From IMG/VR virus record IMGVR_UViG_3300037264_005121, positions 1 to 41,854 of that record: a stretch of DNA of 41,854 nucleotides, one strand, 5' to 3'. Of the stretch, positions 15,787-24,146 are shown piece by piece (position 1 is the first letter of the stretch; each line of letters begins with the position of its first letter). Origin of the DNA: a virus. Under the pieces are notes generated by a model. It saw nothing but the letters and a program-made list of their open reading frames with translations. It was not told the DNA's origin and did not search any database. Position numbers and translations under genes: made by a program.

Positions 15787-16985
15787 TGTCACTCAGCGCT
15801 ACCGGCGGACTGGAGATGCAGATCGACGGCGGTCCCGCGCGCGATGTGACTCCGTTCCTGCGCAAGTTCGTGTGGCGCGAGAGCATGATCGCTGGTGGGT
15901 GGTATTGGGAGGCGCGCTTCTCGACCGAGACGTGGGAGGAGTGGGAAGACCTGATTCTTGGGCGCGATAGCTCCGACCTGCGTGTACGTCTCAAGCAGCA
16001 AGGCGGAGTCGAGGAGGCGACCGAGTGGCGACGCATGTACATCGACCACGCCAAGACATCTTTCCGCGGGACGACACTCATCGGGCGAGTCTTTGGCGGT
16101 GACATCCGGCTTGCTATGCAAGAGAAGGCGCGCACGAGGACATGGAAGGACGCGACGGTCTCCGATGTCCTTAGCGACATAGCCGATGAGTGGAAACTCA
16201 CCCAGGACATCAAGAACACCGCTGGGCGGCGTACATGGTGGCAGCTTCGTGAGGATGATTGGACGTTCGCCAGGCGGCTAGCGGCAAGTGCGGCGACCGG
16301 GTCTGGGCGCGGAGACGCGTATATGTGGGTCGACGGCAGCAACCTGCGCTTCGATTCGCCGAGCACCAGCGAAGCCAGCGCGCGGCGCCACGACATGCGC
16401 ACGCTCGAGAACCGCGTGGACCGTGTGCTCGTCGCGTACAACGGCAGGAACGTCGACCGCGCCGGCGGCATGACGCTCCGGCGTATCGGGTACGACTTCA
16501 AGACGAAGGCTGCGATCCCGTTCGTGGTCGATGCCAACGCTGCAAGTGCGTTCCCAGCGCTAGCCCCGCGGCTACCGCGCGCTATGACAAGCGGGCTCCG
16601 TATTCACCCGACCTTCGAGGAGACGCGCGCGCTCGTCGAGGAGTCCGCGCGCGCCCAGTGGGGGCAATCGGCGCAGCGCTACTACTCGGCGCGAATTGAC
16701 ACCCGTGGTGACTTGACGCTAAAGCCGGGTGTCGTCCTTGAAGTCCTGGGGAACCTGAGCGATCGACAGGAGGCGCCGTTCTTCGGACGATACGCTGTGC
16801 TCGAGGTCACACACGCGCTTGTAGACAGCGTGATCGTTACGTCGGCGACTTGCTTCCGCCGCGAGGCTGGTATCGGTGACGCGAACACGTCCGGGTCTGG
16901 CACGACGACAGCGTCCAGGGACAAGTTCCGGGTCGATCAGCCGCAGAAGGCCAAGGTCACACGTCAGGTGGAGGCGATCAAGTGA
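15786..16985 (+). CDS. Baseplate hub protein, late control D / gp27 type
   Basis: The 399-residue product starts at ATG 15786, overlapping the previous stop. It has the gpD-family layout: an N-terminal beta region ('ARDVTPFLRKFVWRESM'), a middle section ('TWKDATVSDVLSDIADEW', the helix before the core), then 'WWQLREDDWTFARRLA' (about residues 151-166), the conserved 'Q...ED/TD..F..RLA' helix. 'LKPGVVLEVLGNLSDR' and 'FGRYAVLEVTHAL' near the end are the closing barrel strands. In the mature tail, three copies form the hub that holds the spike encoded next. It overlaps that gene by GTGA. Confidence 0.82.
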   Translation: MSLSATGGLEMQIDGGPARDVTPFLRKFVWRESMIAGGWYWEARFSTETWEEWEDLILGRDSSDLRVRLKQQGGVEEATEWRRMYIDHAKTSFRGTTLIGRVFGGDIRLAMQEKARTRTWKDATVSDVLSDIADEWKLTQDIKNTAGRRTWWQLREDDWTFARRLAASAATGSGRGDAYMWVDGSNLRFDSPSTSEASARRHDMRTLENRVDRVLVAYNGRNVDRAGGMTLRRIGYDFKTKAAIPFVVDANAASAFPALAPRLPRAMTSGLRIHPTFEETRALVEESARAQWGQSAQRYYSARIDTRGDLTLKPGVVLEVLGNLSDRQEAPFFGRYAVLEVTHALVDSVIVTSATCFRREAGIGDANTSGSGTTTASRDKFRVDQPQKAKVTRQVEAIK

Positions 16986-17932
16986 CCGCATCTACGTCGG
17001 AGCCGCGAGACGTCGGCGGGGCTAAGTGGTTCGGACTCTACCCTGGCGCGGTCATCTCGGACGAGGACCCGGACAAAGCAGGGCGCGTACAGGTCCGCGT
17101 CGACCAGATCTACGGCGCCCCGGATGAGGACGAGAAGATCGAGGACGACGACCTCCCGTGGGCGAAGCCTATGTTCCCGGTCTCCGGCGTCAAGAGCGGC
17201 GAGTTCCATGTCCCTCCGGTCGGCGCCACGGTCTGGATCGCGTTCTGGGGCGGCAACCCGGAGCAGCCGGTGTGGTTGGGTGGATGGTTCACACCGGATG
17301 ACGTCCCGGACGCCGCGAAGTCTTCGTACTCTCCTGGACCCAAGACGCGCATCGTGCGCACCCAAAACAATCACGTGTTCGAGATGCGGTGGAAGCAGGA
17401 TGAGGAGGAGATTCATCTCGACACAGCGGGCGGGCAGAAGCTCCGGCTTGTAGACGCAGACGCGCTCGATGGTCCCAAGGTCGAGCTCACGACGGTCGGC
17501 GGCTTCAAGCTCACGCTCGATGAGAAGGGGGAGAAGGTCACGCTCGAGACGCCGGGTGGGCGTTCGGTCCTTCTCGATGATGACAACGAGAAGGTTGTCG
17601 TCACGACGCCGCAGCACATGATCGAGCTCGACGATGCCGGTGGCAAGGTTACGATCGAAGCAACCGGCGACGCGGAGGTCACAGCGACGGCCAACGCGAG
17701 CTTCGTGGCAACCGCACTGGCGAAGCTGGCCGGTGCGCAAGTGACGGTAGGCTCGGATGCCGGCGCACACAAGAAGCTCATGGACGAGCGATTGATCGCG
17801 CTGCTCAACATCATGATCGTGACCTTCAACGCACATGTGCACATCGGGACACCAGTCACGTCGCCACCGTTGTCCTTGCAGGTGCCGGTTATAGTCGACG
17901 CGGCAAACACAACAATCGCGAAGGCGGACTGA
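16982..17932 (+). CDS. Baseplate central spike, gpV/gp5-type
   Basis: GTG 16982 overlaps the preceding TGA. Of 316 residues, about 17-105 form the OB-fold domain of gp5/gpV: 'YPGAVISDEDPDKAGRVQVR', 'DDLPWAKPMFPV', 'HVPPVGATVWIAFWGGNPEQ', 'PVWLGGW'. Residues about 125-235 are short repeats of the type 'G.K..L.D....V.L.T.GG...LL.D', which should build the triple-stranded beta-helix needle. No lysozyme domain like that in T4 gp5 is present. A C-terminal His-containing segment ('FNAHVHIGTPVTSPP') is typical of spike ends that bind metal. It would sit at the tip and pierce the outer envelope. Confidence 0.87.
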   Translation: MTASTSEPRDVGGAKWFGLYPGAVISDEDPDKAGRVQVRVDQIYGAPDEDEKIEDDDLPWAKPMFPVSGVKSGEFHVPPVGATVWIAFWGGNPEQPVWLGGWFTPDDVPDAAKSSYSPGPKTRIVRTQNNHVFEMRWKQDEEEIHLDTAGGQKLRLVDADALDGPKVELTTVGGFKLTLDEKGEKVTLETPGGRSVLLDDDNEKVVVTTPQHMIELDDAGGKVTIEATGDAEVTATANASFVATALAKLAGAQVTVGSDAGAHKKLMDERLIALLNIMIVTFNAHVHIGTPVTSPPLSLQVPVIVDAANTTIAKAD

Positions 17933-17933
17933 A

Positions 17934-18326
17934 GTGGTACTCGGACGATTCGCCGGCCCTGCCTACCCGTTCGGACCGTCTCCCGCGCTCGTGCTTGGGC
18001 CGAAGCCGGACGCCAACGTCATCCTCTCGTCGATCTGCAACATCATCACGACGCCCAAGGGGTCGGTTCCGTACAACCCGAAGCTCGGCAGTCGTGTGCC
18101 GTACCTCCTGTTTGACATCAACGACGAGGTGACGCAGGGACTCGTCCGCTACTACACCTTGAAGGACGTATCCGAGCAGGACCCGCGGGCGATTATCAAC
18201 CGTGTCACCATTGACGTCCCGGTGGACGGGCACACGATCATCGTCCTGATCTCGTTCTCGATAGCCGGCGACGCGCTGGGTCAGGTACACTCGGCACCTG
18301 TCTACTTCCCTAGAGTCGAGGGTTGA
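17934..18326 (+). CDS. Baseplate wedge protein gp25/W-like
   Basis: GTG 17934 starts a 130-residue protein one base after the spike stop. It has the gp25-family pattern: 'NVILSSICNIITTPKGSVPY' followed by 'NPKLGSRVPYLLFDIND', where 'I...I.T..G...Y.P..GS..' is the core signature. The helix 'DEVTQGLVRYYTLKDVSEQD' and 'PRAIINRVTIDV' follow. In T4 and related injection systems this protein nucleates sheath assembly at the baseplate. The next gene is its usual partner, the J/gp6 wedge. Confidence 0.85.
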   Translation: MVLGRFAGPAYPFGPSPALVLGPKPDANVILSSICNIITTPKGSVPYNPKLGSRVPYLLFDINDEVTQGLVRYYTLKDVSEQDPRAIINRVTIDVPVDGHTIIVLISFSIAGDALGQVHSAPVYFPRVEG

Positions 18327-18327
18327 C

Positions 18328-21300
18328 ATGGCGATACCCGGGCTGGCCCCCAGCATCGATTACCTGGCGCGCGAGTTCGCTGTGATCCGGCAGCGGGCGT
18401 TCGATCTACTCAAGCTCCGTGTCGGTTCGTTCCGCTACGATGCGTTGCTGTCTACCGACGTAGTCCCGGCTATCATTGACGTGCTCTCGTGGTTCCACGA
18501 GCAGAACGCGCATTACTTCAACCGCGCTCAGCGGAACAGTCTTCTGCTCCTGGCTGACACGCGCGAGGCTATGGTGCCGCTTGCTCGCGCTGTTGGCTAC
18601 GAGATGCGACCCGCAACGTCAGCTTCGGTGGCGGTGCAGGTGACTGTCGATCCGCCACAGGCTGTGCCGATCACCCTTCGCAGGGGTGCGCGTGTGGCAG
18701 TGGGTGATCTCACTTTCGAGGTCGCAGAGGACACGATCATCCCCGCCGGAGCGCGCGTTTGGCCGGACGGCACGACGGACGACCTGGTGATCTTGGTTGA
18801 GGGCACGACGCGCGAGGAGAGTTTTCAGTCGGACGGTTCGCAGTTCCAGGAGTTTACGCTTGGTCAGCCCGGTGTGATCGAGGGCAGCGTCTCGACGGAT
18901 GTAGCCGATGAGGTGTGGACTCCGACTGAGAGTCTGGTCTTCATCGAAGGTACTCAGCGCGGGCGCGACACGTTCGCGGGCGCTGGCGTCGACAACCAGT
19001 CCGTGCAGTTCTCGCTTCTATTCGCGCTTATCGACCAGAACGATGAGGATCGGCCCATCGTGCTGGTTACCCCGCCTGGCGGAAATCCGCAGGACGCTGA
19101 GCGGTGGTTGCAGGTCGCGACTTTCACCGGCGCTCCCAATGAGTTCATCCTCTCGCAGACGGTCGATGGTGTGACGACGTCGCAGTTTGGGACTCTGGCG
19201 GCTGGTGCCGCGCCGCTCGAGGACTCGAGCATCGACGTGCTCTACTTGATCGCAGGCACGCAGAAGCGCTACCAGCTCACGTTCGACCCGGACAGCGTGG
19301 CGACGATCCGTTTCGGTGACGGTGTGTTTGGTTCGATCCCATCTGCCGGTGCTACGGTTACATCGACCTATCGCACTGGTGGCGGCGTCCGCGGCAATGT
19401 CCCGGCAGGTGCGATCGAGGCGACTCTCCAGGGCTTCCTTCCGAACGGCGCGACCTTCGGCGTTTCGCTCAACAACGCCAGTGCGGGCTCGGGCGGAGAG
19501 GCGGCGGAGACTGTTGACCACGCTCGCTTCTTCGCGCCCAAGTTCGCGAAATCGAACGATCGCGCTGTCACCAAAGAGGACTGGACAACGCTCGCCGCCA
19601 CGTTCACGGACCCTGTCTTCGGGGCGCCGGCGCACGTGAACGCGTACCTGAAACAGAAGGTGCCCGAGCTAAACACCGTTCAGGTCGCGGCGTGGGGGCG
19701 CGACCAGGATGGGCGCCTTGCCACGGCTGGTGAGTCACTCAAGGCAGGGGTCAAGAACTTCCTCGACTCGCGGCGCACCATCACAACGGTCGTCGAGATG
19801 GTCGATGGTCGAGTCATGATCGTCGACGTTGAGGCCGACATCACCCTTGAGCCTGGGCGGTTGCGGCAGGTTGTCTTCGCCGATGTCACCACTGCCATCG
19901 TCGCTTTCTTCTCGAGCTCCGAAGTGTTGCCGGGGGTCGACCTCTCGATCTCGAAGCTGTACCGCTCGATTCAGGACACCGATGGGGTCGCTTACGCCAC
20001 GATCACCAAGGTCGTGTGTGCTGAGCGGATCACGCTTGCCGTCGGGACGGGCGACGGGCTCACGGACCTTTTCGCAGGTGACTTCCTGCTACCGGAGGGT
20101 ACGTCCATCGCGCTGTTCTCTGTCGCTGTCATGGTTGGGGCGCAGGCAGCCACCGATGAGGGTGGCGGTGGGTTCATCGGCGACGTTTTCCCTGGTATCG
20201 CGGTTGGGCTCACAGGCAACGCCATCAACTACGTGACCGGTCGCTTCTCAATTCAGTTCGGTGCGCCGCCGGACACTGGCGCACTGGTCGTAGCTGAAGC
20301 GCGGCGGACACTGTTCGCGGCGGTCATAGAAGACCTCGGCGGCAGCGATGGGCTGATCGACCGACTTAACAGCGCTACGCTCTACTACCCGATTCTCCAA
20401 CGCGCTACGCGAGGTGTGTGGGCTGGCGATCCGCACAAGGTCATCGACGCCTTTCGCATCTCGACCACCTCGCAGTTCCGAGGTCGGCTACCTTCGGGCG
20501 TCGACACGCTCTCGCTCGTCATCGAGGACAGCACCGGTGTTCCGCAGGTGCTCACCGACAACGGGCTGGGTGCTCTGGTGGGCGCAGGGGCGGGTACGGT
20601 TTCCTACTCCACGGGCGAGATCATCTTCACGTTCGGCGCCGCACCTACTTTGCCTGTGCGCGCACGATGGACGACCAGCAAGGTCGACGTGCTCCTGCCT
20701 GCTGATTATCTACCCTTCACCAAGGGTCGCGTCTTCTTCTGGGGTGGGTTCGACGCCGATGGGCTCCAGCCGGTAGCACCTGTCGGGGCGCAGCTCATCG
20801 CCTACGACGACGGCGACGGCGTGATCGCAGGTAACGTTCTTCCGGGTGGGCTGCTTGTGCATGAGACGGGGCGTGCGCAGTTCTCGTGGAACGTGGTTCC
20901 GCCTCCTGGACCCGGCGGCGGGGCTACTGTCGTTGCGACGCTCACGCAAGTGCCGGACGGGGTCCTCAAGATCTTCGACTTCACGACCGGCTCGAACCTC
21001 TCGCGAAGCGGTCTCGACGGCGAGGGGCGGCTCCGCTTCCAGCTCACCGACCTTGCCACACCCGGAGTCTCCTTCGAGGACGCCTACGACAACTGGCAGG
21101 GCGGGGTGCACGGTCTCAGTCTCGACCGCAACGGCGACAACTATCTCAACTACACCACCGGTGTCGGCAGGATCACGTTCCTGGTGGCGCCGGCGGTTAC
21201 TGCGCCCGGGACGTTCATCATCAAAGTCACGAACGTGGCGGTTCTTCTCTACTCGGCGTTCGTCTTCCGGGCTAAGACGCCGAGCGCTCCCGGCCTCGAC

Positions 21301-21579
21301 GCCGGGCTCTTCGCCGACAACAACGGGCGCTTTTGGGGGCCTCCTGGCTCGGGGCCGGTCAACGCTTACCCAACAGATGCGCTCGACCACCTTCGCGGGC
21401 GCTACAAGGCACAGCTCGCCAGCGGTGTTATTGCCGCAGGTCGCCCGCTCGAGCTCACCTACGACACGATCCAAGGCGTTCCGCCGGCGTTGAACATCAC
21501 GGTTGTCGATGACCAGATTGCGACGCCGGGACGCGTCGCGCTGACTGAGCGCGCGCCCGAAGTTCAGGGGCTCTTCTGA
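18328..21579 (+). CDS. Baseplate wedge protein J/gp6-like with repeated beta-domains
   Basis: ATG 18328 starts one base after the gp25-like stop. The 1083-residue protein opens with a J-type N-terminus ('LKLRVGSFRYDALLSTDVVP', 'NSLLLLADTREAMVPLARAV', 'GYEMRPATSASVAVQVTV'). The core strands ('TIRFGDGVFGSIPSAGATV', 'GGGVRGNVPAGAI') and C-terminal wedge part ('FDLSISKLYRSIQ'-type, seen as 'GVDLSISKLYRSIQDTDGVA') fill residues about 1-565. After that come about four copies of the 'DDG/DNG...Y.TG' beta-domain (about 20020-20310, 20437-20688, 20692-20960, 20957-21236). A typical J protein is 300-660 residues, so the C-terminal half is an expansion. It overlaps the I gene by one base (TGATG). Confidence 0.85.
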   Translation: MAIPGLAPSIDYLAREFAVIRQRAFDLLKLRVGSFRYDALLSTDVVPAIIDVLSWFHEQNAHYFNRAQRNSLLLLADTREAMVPLARAVGYEMRPATSASVAVQVTVDPPQAVPITLRRGARVAVGDLTFEVAEDTIIPAGARVWPDGTTDDLVILVEGTTREESFQSDGSQFQEFTLGQPGVIEGSVSTDVADEVWTPTESLVFIEGTQRGRDTFAGAGVDNQSVQFSLLFALIDQNDEDRPIVLVTPPGGNPQDAERWLQVATFTGAPNEFILSQTVDGVTTSQFGTLAAGAAPLEDSSIDVLYLIAGTQKRYQLTFDPDSVATIRFGDGVFGSIPSAGATVTSTYRTGGGVRGNVPAGAIEATLQGFLPNGATFGVSLNNASAGSGGEAAETVDHARFFAPKFAKSNDRAVTKEDWTTLAATFTDPVFGAPAHVNAYLKQKVPELNTVQVAAWGRDQDGRLATAGESLKAGVKNFLDSRRTITTVVEMVDGRVMIVDVEADITLEPGRLRQVVFADVTTAIVAFFSSSEVLPGVDLSISKLYRSIQDTDGVAYATITKVVCAERITLAVGTGDGLTDLFAGDFLLPEGTSIALFSVAVMVGAQAATDEGGGGFIGDVFPGIAVGLTGNAINYVTGRFSIQFGAPPDTGALVVAEARRTLFAAVIEDLGGSDGLIDRLNSATLYYPILQRATRGVWAGDPHKVIDAFRISTTSQFRGRLPSGVDTLSLVIEDSTGVPQVLTDNGLGALVGAGAGTVSYSTGEIIFTFGAAPTLPVRARWTTSKVDVLLPADYLPFTKGRVFFWGGFDADGLQPVAPVGAQLIAYDDGDGVIAGNVLPGGLLVHETGRAQFSWNVVPPPGPGGGATVVATLTQVPDGVLKIFDFTTGSNLSRSGLDGEGRLRFQLTDLATPGVSFEDAYDNWQGGVHGLSLDRNGDNYLNYTTGVGRITFLVAPAVTAPGTFIIKVTNVAVLLYSAFVFRAKTPSAPGLDAGLFADNNGRFWGPPGSGPVNAYPTDALDHLRGRYKAQLASGVIAAGRPLELTYDTIQGVPPALNITVVDDQIATPGRVALTERAPEVQGLF

Positions 21580-22772
21580 TGGCTGACAATCGCGAACCTC
21601 AGAATCAGTTAGCTGTACGGCTCTACGCGCGGCTGCTTCCGCTCATCCAGACGCAGGACCAAAAGAGCGGGGCGCAAGGCTACATCTCGCACTGGGATGA
21701 TGCCGCTCCGTGGGACTCCGGTGACCCTACGGATGTCTGGGATGCCTTCGGCGCCTCGCCGATCATCCAGGAGCTTTTCTATGTCCTCGAGACGCTCGAG
21801 GGTGAGGACGTACAGGTGCTCGAGAGTCTTCTCGATCTCGTGGACCCGCTCAAGTGCCCCGTCGAGCTCTTGCCGGACATCGCCGCATCGCTAGGCTACA
21901 AGCTCGCGGACAGCTTGGATGAGGCGGCGCGTCGTGTGGCGCTCATCGGTCTGTTCGATGCCTACAAGTCCCGGGGGCGCAGGATCTCGTTCGATGTGTT
22001 CTTTCGTCTCCTCGGCTTCAGGGTCTTCAAGATTTCCCCGCTCTGGAAGAAGGACATCCACGAAGAAAACAACGACTACTCCGAGACGCAGTGGGAGACA
22101 GCGCCGATCGTCGGGGCTCCCGTTGGCCCTGCTGGCAACGTCACCTACACCGGGCGCTTTGCCGACACGCCGATTCGCCCAACGTCACTCAGGATCACCG
22201 ATACGAGCGACGTGATTCGAGATGACGGTCGCGGTGGTCTGCTCGGCCCTTCGATCGAGAGCGGGACGATCAACTACGAGTCTGGTGACTATGTCGTCTC
22301 TTTCGCAGCCGCCGCGGTCGGTGCTGTGACGGCGGACTTCGATCAGATCACCGAGGAGTGGCCTTACCACGCGGCACGCATCGACCTCGAGCTCGAGGTC
22401 AACCCGCTCGGCGGCGCACCTCCGCTCATCGATCTCGAGTTCGCGAAGTCGCTGCTGAGTCGGATCGAGGAAGTGCGCCCGATCCATGTTCTCGTTCGCA
22501 AGCTGGGCATCATCGTCGCGCTCGACGACACGATGGCACCGGTCGCGACGGATCAGGTTGCATGCGTCACCGAAGCTCGCGACGACCGCGCGGTGATTCG
22601 GACGCGCGATCTCCTGGACCTGGCGACGACGAGCGAGGATGCGGCTATCGTCGAGGAGATCGTGGGTGGTATAACCACGAAGATGCAGGTGCTCTTTGAG
22701 GAGCCCACCGTTGCGATCTGCCCACTCGACATGCTCATCATAACTGCTGGTGGACCTGACATTTATGTGTGA
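21579..22772 (+). CDS. Tail protein I-like, with one inserted beta-domain
   Basis: ATG 21579 shares its A with the preceding stop. The 397-residue product has the P2 I-family signature at about residues 90-145: 'CPVELLPDIAASLGYKL', 'DEAARRVALIGLFDAYKSRG', 'ISFDVFFRLLGF'. In P2-like tails this protein sits between wedge and fibre. At about residues 186-258 is one copy of the beta-domain found in the sheath and J protein ('IRDDGRGGLLGP...GTINYESGDYVVSF'). The family is normally about 180-240 residues, so the C-terminal part is extra. Fibre genes follow. Confidence 0.78.
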   Translation: MADNREPQNQLAVRLYARLLPLIQTQDQKSGAQGYISHWDDAAPWDSGDPTDVWDAFGASPIIQELFYVLETLEGEDVQVLESLLDLVDPLKCPVELLPDIAASLGYKLADSLDEAARRVALIGLFDAYKSRGRRISFDVFFRLLGFRVFKISPLWKKDIHEENNDYSETQWETAPIVGAPVGPAGNVTYTGRFADTPIRPTSLRITDTSDVIRDDGRGGLLGPSIESGTINYESGDYVVSFAAAAVGAVTADFDQITEEWPYHAARIDLELEVNPLGGAPPLIDLEFAKSLLSRIEEVRPIHVLVRKLGIIVALDDTMAPVATDQVACVTEARDDRAVIRTRDLLDLATTSEDAAIVEEIVGGITTKMQVLFEEPTVAICPLDMLIITAGGPDIYV

Positions 22773-22785
22773 GGACAGGTGAGTC

Positions 22786-23274
22786 ATGCCTAGCCCCGAA
22801 GCGAGCGGCCTCTTCATCTTCGATGAGCCCCAGGCTGGCGCGCCGCAGCGTTCGCAGGAGGTTCGCAACAACTTCGAGGCTGTCGTCCGTGCGAACTTTG
22901 GCACCGACCCCACCAAGCCGGCGGTCGCGCGCGATGGGATGTCGCGGGTCCTCAAGGATGGCATCACCGGCGTAGTGCGTCTCCAGTACTACTTGAACGG
23001 TGGGTGGCGGACGTTCGGACAGTTCCTCGAGCTGGGCGTGCCGGTAGGCACCAAGAAGATCTTCCAGTTCACACCGGCGAGCACTCCGTGGACGATCACA
23101 CACAACCTCGGAAGTCAGCCGCTCGTGCAGGTATACGACGCGACTTACAAGCAGCTACAGGCTGTCCCGGCGGCGCCTGGTGCTGACCAGTACATTCTCC
23201 AGCACTCAGGGTCGAACGTGACGATCGTGACTCACGCGGCGCCTGCTTCTGGTTACGCCATTGTGCTAGGGTGA
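22786..23274 (+). CDS. Tail fibre-associated protein
   Basis: ATG 22786 has AGGTGAG upstream. The 162-residue product is helical at the start ('PQRSQEVRNNFEAVVRANFG'). It ends in a beta-domain with 'WTITHNLGSQPLVQVYDAT' and 'ILQHSGSNVTIVTHAAPASG', the 'HNLGS.P.VQVYD' pattern of tip domains in many phage fibres and appendages. Position after the I protein and before two larger fibre genes fits a short fibre or fibre-attachment protein. The stop overlaps an alternative GTG start of the next gene. Confidence 0.65.
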   Translation: MPSPEASGLFIFDEPQAGAPQRSQEVRNNFEAVVRANFGTDPTKPAVARDGMSRVLKDGITGVVRLQYYLNGGWRTFGQFLELGVPVGTKKIFQFTPASTPWTITHNLGSQPLVQVYDATYKQLQAVPAAPGADQYILQHSGSNVTIVTHAAPASGYAIVLG

Positions 23275-23282
23275 TACCTACC

Positions 23283-24134
23283 ATGGAATCGAAGATCTTG
23301 GATCGTGCGCGCAAGCTGGCGAACCGTGGTGCTGTAGCGACGCAGCGCGGCAGCGCCGATGTGGGGCCGACCATGGTCGGCAGGCTCATCGTCGAGATGC
23401 GCGCGGTGGACCCATCCACAGGTGTGAAGGCCGACTGGGTCAAGGTCGTGGACGACGCGAACCTGGTCGTCACGAACGCGCAGCCTTTGACCGCGCTCAT
23501 GGCGATCGGTGCCGCGAACGCGCCGCTCAACTACATCGAGCTCGGCGACCCTCTCGTTCCCACTCCGCCGGCGCTCGCTGACATCACGCTCCAGCAAACG
23601 ACCGGGCAGCGCAAAGCTGCCGTGCTCACCACGTCGGGCAACGTTGCGCAGGCCGAAGTTCTCTTCCTCGTGGGAGAGGCGAACGGTTTCACGTTCACCG
23701 AGGCCGGGCTCTTTACCGGGCCGTTCGCCGCGGGCGGACTCTACGCGCGGAAGATCTTCACCGGCATCACGAAGACCGTGGCGTTCGAGCTCCGGCTGCG
23801 ATGGCACATCACCTACCTGGTGCAGACGACGGGCGGTGACTGCACAGGCATCGGGATCATCGGGCCTGGCACTCTCTCGAGCCACACCTACTCCATCGCC
23901 GCAGGCGGCGAGGTTGCGGTCGCGGCGACCTTCGACTTCGTGCCTGGCGCCAACCACCTCGATGTGTTCCTGAACGGAACCAGGCTCGCGCCCGGCATCC
24001 ACTACAACGAGGCGAGCCCGCCGCTCAATGCTCCGACGCTGGGTCCCGCTGCCAGCAAGGGCATAAACCTCATCGCGCCGATCGTGCTCATCGCCCTTGA
24101 CAAAGTACTGCTCGTTCACCGGACGATCGTGTAA
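23283..24134 (+). CDS. Tail fibre protein (P2 H-like N-terminus)
   Basis: ATG 23283 is chosen over GTG 23271 because AGGGTGA lies 8 bases upstream. The 283-residue product has the fibre pattern 'NGFTFTEAGLFTGPFAAGGL' followed by 'YARKIFTGITKTVAFELRLR' and 'WHITYLV'. In many tail fibres 'ITEAGLF...L.AR..F..I.KT....L...W.I.F' marks the attachment domain. The C-terminal 80 residues hold an 'LNG' beta-domain ('HLDVFLNGTRLAPGIHYNE'), similar in pattern to the ends of the first two genes of the window. Probably the proximal fibre part attached to the baseplate. Confidence 0.72.
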   Translation: MESKILDRARKLANRGAVATQRGSADVGPTMVGRLIVEMRAVDPSTGVKADWVKVVDDANLVVTNAQPLTALMAIGAANAPLNYIELGDPLVPTPPALADITLQQTTGQRKAAVLTTSGNVAQAEVLFLVGEANGFTFTEAGLFTGPFAAGGLYARKIFTGITKTVAFELRLRWHITYLVQTTGGDCTGIGIIGPGTLSSHTYSIAAGGEVAVAATFDFVPGANHLDVFLNGTRLAPGIHYNEASPPLNAPTLGPAASKGINLIAPIVLIALDKVLLVHRTIV

Positions 24135-24146
24135 CAGGAGATCAGC

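Noticed and set aside
16982-17932. Lysozyme domain in the spike, as in T4 gp5
   Set aside because: No muramidase motif (E...D.T pattern) is present. The OB domain passes directly into beta-helix repeats.
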